Shown: piece by piece, positions 30,901 to 38,700 of the stretch
Layout: every line of letters begins with the position of its first letter
Position numbering within the stretch: position 1 is the first letter of the stretch
From: an uncultured Shewanella sp.
GTDB taxonomy: Bacteria > Pseudomonadota > Gammaproteobacteria > Enterobacterales > Shewanellaceae
Length of the DNA: 44,720 bases
NCBI RefSeq assembly: GCF_947495455.1
Contig: NZ_CANLZC010000041.1
Coordinates: 1-44,720 of the forward strand
Reading direction: 5' to 3'
Notes under the pieces: generated by a model
Seen by the model: the letters and a program-made list of their open reading frames with translations, nothing else
What the model was told of the DNA's origin: nothing
Database searches by the model: none
Translations under genes and position numbers: made by a program

Positions 30901-33423
30901 TTAAGCGCTGAGGTAGAGAGTTTTCAGCCTCAAGGTGATGATGAAGCAGCATTCAAGGATACGCTAGATCAAATTTATCACACCTTCCCTCATATTGCCG
31001 GGTTTATTTATTTACAACCAAATAGCAGTGTAGCGCAACAGACTGAGCAGATGATCACTACCTTGAATACGAAAAGCCTAGCTTATGTTAAGCAGGCCTT
31101 TTTGTGGGCAAAATTACTTCAACCTAGGTTAACACAGGTAAAGGCACAAGCTAGGCATTGTTTCATAACGGTTAGTCGACTCGATGGTGGTTTTGGATTT
31201 GTGGATCGGGATGAGTTTAAGACTGCCGAATTAAATCAGTCAGGATTAACAGGATTAACTAAAACCTTAGCCCATGAATGGCCTAGCGTTTTTTGTAAAG
31301 CCTTGGATATCACACCTAAAATCAATGGTCATGAATTTGCTCAGGCGATATTACTTGAATTATGTGAGCAAGATCAAATTCATGTGGATATAGGGATCAC
31401 GCCAAGCGCTCGAACCACATTAACATTGGCATCTGGTGTTCAACCAACAGCATCTTCAACTAATGTTAGCTATAAGCCTGCCGTAGCTTTAACTTGTGAT
31501 GATGTGTTTTTAGTTACAGGTGGGGCGAAAGGGGTGACTAAATGTTGTGCGTTAAGATTGGCGGAAAAAACCAAAGCGCATTTTATATTAGCGGGTCGCA
31601 GTGAGTTCTTAAAAAGTGAAGATCGACCACAATGGGCGTTGAATAAAGCGCTTGATGAGCTTCAAAGTGCAGCCATAACTTATGTGAAAGCTCAAGGCAT
31701 TCCAATGACGCCAATGGAGGTGGAAAAATTAATCGCGCCAGTAAAAAACAGCTTACTTATCGATGAGGCATTAATGGCATTTCATGCAGTAGGCGCTAGT
31801 GCGGAATACATGACTATGAATGTGATCGATGCTGACTCCGTTAAACAGGCCTTAACACTGTGGTCAGAGAAACAGAGGTCAGCGAAACAGAGTTTGAAAG
31901 GAGGTAAATCAACTCAATATCGACATGGTATTAGTGGTGTCATTCATGGTGCGGGTGTGATTGCCGATAATTATATTCAAAATAAATCTCTCGATGAATT
32001 TGAGTGTGTTTATCAAACAAAGATCATTGGCTTTGAACATATCATGAATACATTGGATATGTCTCGTTTGAAAGTGATTGCGTTATTTTCATCATCGTCA
32101 GCATTTTATGGTAATGAAGCACAAAGTGATTATAGTGCCTCAAATGAAATATTGAATAAGTTGGCGTTGCAATTGTCAATTAATCACCCTGAATTGAAAA
32201 TCATGAGTTTTGGTTGGGGTCCTTGGGATGGAGGCATGGTGACAGATGCAATAAAAGCCCTCTTTCTTGGGCGAGGAGTTGATATCATTCCCTTGAATAC
32301 GGGTGCTGAACTATTTACTCGACAGCTTTTATCTTCTAATGCGGTACAGTTAATTATTGGTAGTGACATTCATTACACAGAAAAAACATCTGCTCAAATA
32401 AAAGGTACCTCATTGATACCAAATGAGAGTAATACCACTTTTGTTCAAAACATTGCCACTGTGACTAAAGACGTTATTCTGACTCGTCGACTAAATTTAC
32501 AAACCTTACCTGTCCTACATGATCATTGTATTGGTGGCAATCCAGTATTACCCGCTGTCTTTGGGATTCAATGGATGCGGGAGGCGGCGATGTCTACCTG
32601 CGGTTTAGCATTTAATGACGACAGTAAAGTGCAAGTAAAAGTAGAAGAATATCAGTTACTTAAAGGTGTTATTTTTGATTTTTTTGAAGATCAAGTATTA
32701 AGGTTGGTATTGAAGCCAGAAGAAAGGATTGTCGATCAATGCCAAGTGTTTTTTGCTCGTTTATATTGTAATGATAAACCTCAATCTACGGCGCGTTTAA
32801 CTGTTTTTGTTAATGACAAATCACAGGTGATGGGTCTGCCTTCTTTGGCTGATAAGGCAGGCTTAGAACTTGGAAATAAAATTGATGATGCATTAACTGA
32901 CAATTATTTGTACAACAGAGGTGTATTATTTCATGGTCCTAGACTGCAAGGAATAACAGCTATTGAGCAGATCACTGACACTTCTTTGCAGGCCTTATGT
33001 CAGTTGCCCAATGTGGCGCTTCAAGATTGTGGTTATTTCAAACCTTGTGATCAATGGGGAGGCTGCCAGCCTTATGCAGAAGATCTGCTATTACAGGCGA
33101 TGTTAATTTGGGCGCGGTATCAATATGATGCTGCTAGTTTACCGACCAGCATTGAAGAGCTGATGGTTTATAAACCGCTTCGTTTAGGTGAAAAAGGGAT
33201 TTTACAGTTAGAAGTGAGCGAGCATGAGCCTCATCGATTAAAAGCCAACGTGTTTTTGTATCATCAAAGTGGTGAGCTTAGCGTTAGCATGAAAGGGGCG
33301 GTGGTGACCATCAGTGACAGTTTAAATGAAGCCTTCTTGTTTAACAGAATTAAAGAGCACTACGCTTGTCCTGATTTGCTAGTGTCCGGTGGAGTATCGA
33401 TTGTTGGAGGGGAGCGCTCATGA
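25000..33423 (+). CDS. pfaA: PUFA synthase subunit PfaA (KS-MAT-5xACP-KR-DH)
   Basis: This 2807-residue protein starts the anaerobic polyketide-type synthesis of EPA or a related long-chain PUFA. Domains in order: ketosynthase (Cys224 in DAACAGS, His359 in EAHGTGT, His399 in GHTKA); malonyl transferase (GQGSQY, Ser702 in GHSFGE, His812 in SAAFHT); a helical Q/E-rich linker (about 1000-1190); five acyl carrier proteins with attachment serines in LGIDSIKRVEIL at 1225, 1384, 1505, 1664 and 1821; a ketoreductase (TGGAKGV near 2173, Tyr2378 in SDYSASNE); and a C-terminal PKS-type dehydratase-like fold with HxxxGxxxxP (His2509) and Asp2695 in EDLLLQA. A GGAGAG site precedes the ATG. It overlaps pfaB by four bases (ATGA). 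ACP count five versus six varies among Shewanella and Moritella enzymes. Confidence 0.97.
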   Translation: MKSNNEIKQSVNQDDPRLNKRLKDSPIAIVGMANLFPHARYLEQFWDLISDKVNAITDVPDTHWNVDDYFDTNQKRPDKSYCKRGGFLPEVDFNPMEFGLPPNILELTDTSQLLSLLVAKELLADAQVHDEDSREHIGIALGVGGGQKIVHSLTARLQYPLLRKVFKHSGISDDDSEMLIKKFQDQYIHWEENSFPGSLGNVIAGRIANRFNLGGMNCVVDAACAGSLAAMRMAISELVDGRSEMMITGGVCTDNSPSMYMSFSKTPAFTTQEVIQPFDIESKGMMIGEGIGMVALKRLEDAQRDDNRIYAVIKGIGSSSDGKFKSIYAPRSEGQAMALKRAYDDAGILPHSVGLVEAHGTGTAAGDVAEFEGLKRVFEEYSDGLQHIALGSVKSQIGHTKATAGTAGLMKAALALHHKVLPATINVSQPNPKLNIFASPFYLNTETRPWFRKDETTPRRAGISSFGFGGTNFHFVLEEYCAEHQRQQSHTQYRCRQVAATFLFSQATKEKLIQLLNETQQTCQENRQTFDDIAATHGLRELNYSEPRLGFVARNNAELDAAITQALTMFKNNDADNWQGMGGMQYRSQALVNSSNNSKKVAALFAGQGSQYLNMGRELACHFPEIRTHFSYADRVFHQHGKSLLSEQVYPKPVFELSEVKQQEKCLTNTLNAQSAIGALSLGQYELMQAAGFEADMFAGHSFGELTALCAAGVIEQTDYYQLAYARGEAMASKACDTEDKGVMSAVVIKSGLSIAQLESCLADFNDVSIANYNSPTQVVIAGSSDGVDKASQALKALGFSIIGLPVSAAFHTQLVSHAQKPFGRAIDKAVFSSPEKTIYSNVSGEQYVNEGEQIKNSFKMHMLQSVHFSQQILNMYEAGARIFVEFGPKNILQKLVKETLADKAEDVCLISMNGEAKGNSDTQLRSAAVNMAVAGLPIIELDPYQRPKRKPEKLTPMHVKLTAANYISQATQEKMMQSLQSGKVSFSVVPSEIKEPSDIKEGVADIESKPRLDDEKVLVESALSTVNSHNNQATKETELKSQETPNTEALLLSQERMLAIHKAFMAIPKQYNETVTQLMAEQNALTEKGGQISPELQKTLDSYHQEHANTLKQHEQYLALQEQAYRQLRQPHQPRQLRQSSMLVQEGVSPTVTEKIESNKGDSKSDNQMISANNIEPLQEQADNVNMSNELEVLMLQVVAEKTGYPTEMLALDMDMEADLGIDSIKRVEILGTVQTQAQSLPELNPEEMAECRTLGDIVSYLNAQLSEQGIEQVLEQDSEQLPSTQDDGDTVPDNVSTSLDDNVSMESVVEAIYDANQSTFKDELVATNTAAPTAETDKAGKSVIAEQDLQALMLQVVAEKTGYPTEMLDLDMDLEADLGIDSIKRVEILGTVQTQATSLPELNPEEMAECRTLGDIVIYLNAQLSEQGIEPVLEQDSEQLPSTQDELVAANTATSQTVKAGKAEIAEQDLQALMLQVVAEKTGYPAEMLALDMDMEADLGIDSIKRVEILGTVQTQAQSLPELNPEEMAECRTLGDIVSYLNAQLSEQGIEQVLEQDSEQLPSTQDDGDTVPDNVSTSLDDNVSMESVVEAIYDANQSTFKDELVATNTAAPTAETDKAGKSVIAEQDLQALMLQVVAEKTGYPTEMLALDMDLEADLGIDSIKRVEILGTVQTQATSLPELNPEEMAECRTLGDIVIYLNAQLSEQGIEPVLEQDCDQLPSTQDDGDTVPNNVSTSLDDNVSMESVVEAIYDANQSTAKDEPVAANTAAPQTDKAVKGEIAEQDLQALMLQVVAEKTGYPAEMLALDMDMEADLGIDSIKRVEILGTVQTQATSLPELNPEEMAECRTLGEIVTYLTEQLSSLSVKVDQPKCGQKHNTEPNMLSANTANISSEDAQTLTLPKHSDVALTALPALACKNLGAYPQNACIIIVDDGYNAGELAAVLRAQQLQVAVIRLLKGEQQSLLSAEVESFQPQGDDEAAFKDTLDQIYHTFPHIAGFIYLQPNSSVAQQTEQMITTLNTKSLAYVKQAFLWAKLLQPRLTQVKAQARHCFITVSRLDGGFGFVDRDEFKTAELNQSGLTGLTKTLAHEWPSVFCKALDITPKINGHEFAQAILLELCEQDQIHVDIGITPSARTTLTLASGVQPTASSTNVSYKPAVALTCDDVFLVTGGAKGVTKCCALRLAEKTKAHFILAGRSEFLKSEDRPQWALNKALDELQSAAITYVKAQGIPMTPMEVEKLIAPVKNSLLIDEALMAFHAVGASAEYMTMNVIDADSVKQALTLWSEKQRSAKQSLKGGKSTQYRHGISGVIHGAGVIADNYIQNKSLDEFECVYQTKIIGFEHIMNTLDMSRLKVIALFSSSSAFYGNEAQSDYSASNEILNKLALQLSINHPELKIMSFGWGPWDGGMVTDAIKALFLGRGVDIIPLNTGAELFTRQLLSSNAVQLIIGSDIHYTEKTSAQIKGTSLIPNESNTTFVQNIATVTKDVILTRRLNLQTLPVLHDHCIGGNPVLPAVFGIQWMREAAMSTCGLAFNDDSKVQVKVEEYQLLKGVIFDFFEDQVLRLVLKPEERIVDQCQVFFARLYCNDKPQSTARLTVFVNDKSQVMGLPSLADKAGLELGNKIDDALTDNYLYNRGVLFHGPRLQGITAIEQITDTSLQALCQLPNVALQDCGYFKPCDQWGGCQPYAEDLLLQAMLIWARYQYDAASLPTSIEELMVYKPLRLGEKGILQLEVSEHEPHRLKANVFLYHQSGELSVSMKGAVVTISDSLNEAFLFNRIKEHYACPDLLVSGGVSIVGGERS
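28378..28419 (+). repeat. Direct repeat in the PfaA linker
   Basis: CGTCAACTACGTCAA occurs at 28378-28392 and again at 28405-28419. It encodes the basic, glutamine-rich stretch RQLRQPHQPRQLRQ between the malonyl transferase and the first ACP. Probably slippage in a tolerant linker. Confidence 0.7.
28582..30580 (+). repeat. Array of five ACP repeats in pfaA
   Basis: Five copies of a roughly 230-base ACP unit are joined by linkers. Attachment-serine codons are 477, 363, 477 and 471 bases apart, so linkers are long, short, long and long. The block ACP1-linker-ACP2 recurs 840 bases later as ACP3-linker-ACP4: between 28681 and 29280 I count four differences from 29521-30120. Long-linker text (DDGDTVPDNVSTSLDD and following) is present in linkers 1, 3 and 4. 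This indicates recent recombination within the array. Confidence 0.9.
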
Positions 33424-35708
33424 ATCATTTACATAGTGGCTCAAATGGCGTTAAACCAGCCAATAGTGCATTGCGAATTGCCCTTTTTATTCAATCAAAG
33501 CATAACACCTTTGATAGGACAAGTACTCAGGCATTTGAATTATTACCTCAGCAGCCAATTGAGGTGGAAAGTATTCAAGTGAGAGAGTTTGAGCAAACAT
33601 TGGCATTAGCCATTAACTTAATTAGCAAGGGAAAGGCCGTTAAGTTATACACGCCTCATTTTTGTGTATTAATGTTATCAGCGTTTACGGCGGCCCAGTT
33701 TAAATGGCATCCTCATGCTTTATTGTCAGCATTTCAGATAGATAAATCGCTTTCGACTCAGCTTACTTATGAGGTGGAACAGCGAGCGATGGCCCAAGTA
33801 AGAGGTAAGCAATATCATAGTGAAATAAAAAAAGTCACATATACTCAACTCAGTGAAGTGAAAAAGTATGAATGTTTTTGTCAATGGATCATTAATTTAA
33901 TGAATCGTACATTGACTACAGAAACTCAATCTCACTTTTGGTTTAGATCGCCGTTTAAGCCGCGTATTATCGCGATGAATTTTTATCAAAAAATGAGCTC
34001 GCCTGCCGATGCGCAATCGAGCTGCATTATTTTAACTCAAGGAACCTATCAAGTACCAGCAAAGCCGTTAGTGCATGCTGAGCGATTATTTTTTGTTTTT
34101 GCGGGCAACGTGATTAGTGAAATACAGCAAGCATTGCTTGTGTTGAAAAAAGCCTTGTTGTTAGCAGATCCTTGTTTGCTCACTTTGATGAAGGACAGTC
34201 TTAGCCGTTATCTCGAAAAAGGCCAAGATAAGCCCTTAGCATTAGTGATCCAGGCGACATCAATTGGTGAATTAAACAAAGAAATTGATAGCGCTTTTAA
34301 AGCATTACCAGAAGTGATGCTATTAAAAAAACATTATAAAACGCCACTGGGCAGTTATTTCATTCCTACACCATTACATGCAGATGGGTTGACCTTTGTG
34401 TATCCAGGCATAGGTACTGTATACGATAAAATGATTAGTCATTTACATGCTTATTTTCCTCAACTTTATAAAAAATTAGAGCATGAAGGGGATTTAAGCG
34501 CGGCTTTGCAATCAGATAAAATTTATCAGGACATAGAGCTTAAGAACGTGTCTTTTAATAATACAAGCAAGGTGTCTAACTTGGATAAATTAATCCATAT
34601 ACGTCAAAGTAGTGCTGATGAAAAAGGGATGAACTTAGTTGAGCAGGCGATATCCGGTGTCGGTTGCAGTTATGTATTCACTAAATTATTGACAGATGTG
34701 TTTGAATTGGAACCTAAGTTTGCCATGGGATACTCCATGGGGGAAATTGCGATGTGGACGTGTTTGGGTGTATGGAAAAACCCATATGAGATGATAGAGG
34801 AAACAGCCGCAACACAGTTATTTACCTCTATGGTATCCGGTAATATGCATGCTGTTAGACAAGCTTGGGGGTTGAGTGAGAATGGATCAGGATCACAGAA
34901 CGACATCGATGAAGAGCGAGTACAAAAAGAAGATATTCATGAAGATCGAGTGCAATGGAGTAGTTATTTATTAAGAAAGCCATCTTGTGAATTAAATGAA
35001 ATGATTAAAGATTTTCCTCGTGTGTATCTAGCCATAGATCAAGGTGAAACATGCATTATTTCTGGTTGTGATGAGAGTTGTAAAGCATTCATTGCTGCAT
35101 TAGGCACAAAGGCCATTACAAGTTCAGGTGTATCAGCATTACATACCGATCCAGCGATGTTGGTGCATAAGGAGGTTTATGATTTGTATCTACGCCCCAT
35201 TAACGGGTTTAAGCAAGACATTTTAGCACCAGCTGGTTTAATTACGGATTCAATGGCATTTCGTCGTGTGGATCCCACGCAAATTACTTTTATTAGTTCA
35301 CAATTAAAGAATGGAATACATTATCACCATAACCCTTTTTGTGAAAAGAAAATTGCTAAATCTGTGGCCGATAACTTGTGTTTCCCATTGGACTTTCCCA
35401 AACATTTGAAAAATGCAAGACGACATGGGGCTAAGTTATTTGTTGAGGTGGGGGCTGATAAGCAAAATACCACCTTAATTAATCGTATTAATCGAAAGGA
35501 TAAGTGTGAAGATAAATACGATGCGGTTGAAGCCAATAATGCATCAAAAGATGATATTCAAACTCTTTTACATCTTATCACTCGATTGATTTGCCATCGA
35601 GTACCGATGAACTTAGCGTGTTTCATAAGCAGTATTGAGCGAGCCATTGCTGCGGATCCTAAGGTCGCTGCCAGAACATCGCCAACAGTACGAGTGCAGC
35701 AAAGATAA
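33420..35708 (+). CDS. pfaB: PUFA synthase subunit PfaB (acyltransferase)
   Basis: This 762-residue protein has one clear catalytic domain, an acyltransferase in the second half: an oxyanion-type loop FVYPGIGT, the nucleophile motif GYSMGE (Ser439) and a histidine in SALHT (His575). The first 330 residues have no catalytic motif and probably represent the degenerate ketosynthase-like region known in PfaB. The length agrees with the Shewanella type as I recall it (about 750) and not the longer Moritella DHA-type PfaB (about 890). PfaB has been reported to influence whether EPA or DHA is made, so EPA is the likelier product. An acidic repeat (DEERVQKEDIHEDRVQ, about 500-515) sits inside the acyltransferase and may be a surface loop. 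GGAGGGGAG precedes the ATG. Confidence 0.93.
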   Translation: MNHLHSGSNGVKPANSALRIALFIQSKHNTFDRTSTQAFELLPQQPIEVESIQVREFEQTLALAINLISKGKAVKLYTPHFCVLMLSAFTAAQFKWHPHALLSAFQIDKSLSTQLTYEVEQRAMAQVRGKQYHSEIKKVTYTQLSEVKKYECFCQWIINLMNRTLTTETQSHFWFRSPFKPRIIAMNFYQKMSSPADAQSSCIILTQGTYQVPAKPLVHAERLFFVFAGNVISEIQQALLVLKKALLLADPCLLTLMKDSLSRYLEKGQDKPLALVIQATSIGELNKEIDSAFKALPEVMLLKKHYKTPLGSYFIPTPLHADGLTFVYPGIGTVYDKMISHLHAYFPQLYKKLEHEGDLSAALQSDKIYQDIELKNVSFNNTSKVSNLDKLIHIRQSSADEKGMNLVEQAISGVGCSYVFTKLLTDVFELEPKFAMGYSMGEIAMWTCLGVWKNPYEMIEETAATQLFTSMVSGNMHAVRQAWGLSENGSGSQNDIDEERVQKEDIHEDRVQWSSYLLRKPSCELNEMIKDFPRVYLAIDQGETCIISGCDESCKAFIAALGTKAITSSGVSALHTDPAMLVHKEVYDLYLRPINGFKQDILAPAGLITDSMAFRRVDPTQITFISSQLKNGIHYHHNPFCEKKIAKSVADNLCFPLDFPKHLKNARRHGAKLFVEVGADKQNTTLINRINRKDKCEDKYDAVEANNASKDDIQTLLHLITRLICHRVPMNLACFISSIERAIAADPKVAARTSPTVRVQQR

Positions 35709-35741
35709 CCTTGATTTTTGTTGAAAAAAGAGGAGAAGTGC

Positions 35742-38700
35742 ATGGGAACTCATAATAGAACAACAAGTAATCAAGGGTATTTTAATAAAACAACACCAAT
35801 AAAGGCGGGTGATAAAGTAGCCATTGTCGGGTTGGCAGCCTTGTATCCCAAGGCAGGTGATGTTGATGTTTTTTGGCAAAACTTAATTGATAAAAAAGAT
35901 GTTAGAACGGCGCTGACTCAGAATGAATTAGGTGATGATGTGAATGCTTATTTCGGCAAACGTGGCCAAAGCGACCGTTTTTATTGCGGTAAAGGCAGCT
36001 ATATACGTGATTTTCATTTTGATGCAAAGGGTTACAAATTGAATGAAACGCTTTTACAGGGATTGGACAAAAGTGCATTGTGGGCGTTGGATACTTGTCG
36101 TAAGGCGTTAATTGATGCAGGTATTGCATTATCGTCGACGCAATTAAGGAGAGCTGGCATTGTCATGGGGGCACTGTCTTTTCCCACTAGGTTGTCCAAT
36201 CAGGCTTTTTTACCTTTGTATCACACAGTGATCGAAAAAGCATTGAATAAGCGCTTTGACCTTAAAAAAGATCAATGTCTTAACTTGACGCGTAAGCTTA
36301 ATAAAGCGGCATGGAAGATACCGCAAGCAGCTGGTGGTGATTATGCTGCAATAATGGCAAATGCCTTAGGGTTAGGTGGTGTGCATTTTAATTTAGATGC
36401 AGCCTGTGCTAGTTCAGTGTATTCGTTAAAACTGGCTTGTGATTATCTACATCAACATAAAGCTGATGTGATGTTAGCTGCTGCGGTTTCCGGGGCGGAT
36501 CCTTTTGTTATTAATATGGGGTTCTCTCTATTTCATGCTTATCCTGATAATGATATCTCAGTGCCTTTTGATCCCCGTAGCCAAGGATTGTTTGCAGGAG
36601 AAGGCGCCGGTGTATTGGTTTTGAAAAGGCTCAATGATGCTATTAAGAGCCATGATCATATTTATGCTGTTGTCGATGGCGTGGGACTTTCTAATGATGG
36701 AAAAGGGCAGTTTGTGTTAAGCCCAAATACTAAAGGGCAAGTTAAAGCTTATGAGCGTGCATACTGTGCCAGCAGTATTTCACCAAAAGAAGTGGAAGTG
36801 GTTGAGTGTCACGCGACAGGAACGCCCCTAGGGGATAAAGTCGAACTCACTTCTATGGAGCAGTTTTTCAGTGATAAGTTAGAGGGCAGTCCCGCGCCAT
36901 TAATTGGTTCCGTGAAGTCAAATTTAGGCCATTTGCTCACCGCCGCAGGCATGCCTGGAATGATGAAAATGATCTATTCGATGAATACTGGTCAGTTGCC
37001 TCCCAGTATTCATATTGAACAAGTGATGTCATCACCTAATGGATTGTTTGCTGAACATTCTGTTTTTAATGAGGTGATAGATTGGCCTGATAAAAAAGAT
37101 AAACAAAATGGCCATAGAAGAAATGCAGGAGTGTCCGTTTTTGGTTTTGGTGGCTGTAATGCTCATTTGGTGTTGTCTTCATTTCAGCCTGTGTCAGAAG
37201 AGGAAAGTCAGGCGTTTGCCATTGATTCAACAAGTCAAGCCGAAATGGAGGTTCAAACAGTACAACCTTTGTTTGTGACAGGACTGGCTGCGCATTTTGG
37301 TCCTTTTGACGATATTTATGCGCTAGATAGTGCGATAAAAAACAAACAAGATGGTTTTATTCGCTTACCAACACAGCGCTGGAAAGGCATAGATAAGCAT
37401 GCTGATATTTTGGCTGACTTCGGTCTTAAAGCGGTGCCGAAAGGGGCTTATATCGATCGCTTTCAATTAGACTTTTTACATTTTAAATTACCCCCTAATG
37501 AAGACGATAGGTTGATCCCGCAACAGTTATTGTTAATGAAAGTGGCGGACGAAGCGATACGTGATGCAGGTTTGAAAAGCGGCCAGCATGTTGCGGTATT
37601 GGTCGCAATGGAAACTGAATTAGAATTACATCAGTTTAGGGGGAGAGTCAATCTTCACACTCAATTGCTACAAAGCTTAAAAGCACAGGGCATTTCGCTG
37701 ACCAATGAAGAGTATCAAGCATTAGAAGCTATCAGTATGGATAGTATTTTACCTGCAGCTAAGTTGAATCAGTATACGAGTTTTATCGGTAACATAATGG
37801 CCTCTCGTGTGGCGTCTATTTGGAATTTTTCTGGCCCTGCTTTTACCGTTTCGGCCGCGGAGCAGTCTGTTTCACGTTGCCTTGATATTGCGCATAACTG
37901 GCTTTCTCAAATCGATGATAATGATCCATTAGAAGCCGTGGTTATTGCGGCTGTGGATTTAAGTGGCAGTATCGAAAAAGTGTATACCACTAATCAAATG
38001 CAACCTGTGGCCATTGATCCTCATGATGCCGTTAAAGGGCTTAAGGAGTCGGTTGATGCATCTGCTGCTTCTCATTGGAATGTGGGAGAAGGGGCGGGGG
38101 CATTTGTCGTACAAGCACAAAATCATCTGGCGCTGAAACAAGTATATGGCGAAATAGTAGAGTTTGTCTCTCATGGAAAGCAAGCATTGATGCAGCCTGA
38201 TCTCGATGCGGCTAGGTTAGAGGAGGTGTCATGTATTGAATCGAGTATTGCGCCTAGTTTACATGTGAAGCCATTAAATGCTCAGTTAGAGGCGTTAAAG
38301 TTGCAATTTCCAGAGGCTCAATATTCTAAAATGAGTGACAGGGCGGGTCATACCTTTGCGGCAGCTGGAATGGCAAGTTTACTGCATTTATTGTTGCACA
38401 TGCGTGCCATCCCTATTAAACAGCAAATTAGCGATCATGTGCATGGCTTGATGAATGTGATGAGTGAAGATGAACAATCTTTACTGTTAGTTAGGCAAAC
38501 TAAACAGCAGCAAGAATTCCTTGAGAGGCGCGTTTTATCTGGCATAAAACCTGAGGATAACCTTAAGCCCAACAAACCTTCTGTAGAACTCATAAAAGAA
38601 GTGGTCTTAGGAGGAAAAGATATTTTTCAGACTCTTTTGAATGCCGAACTAAAAGAAGAAGCAGCAATTCAATTAAAGATTAATGAATGGCTTGCTTGTC

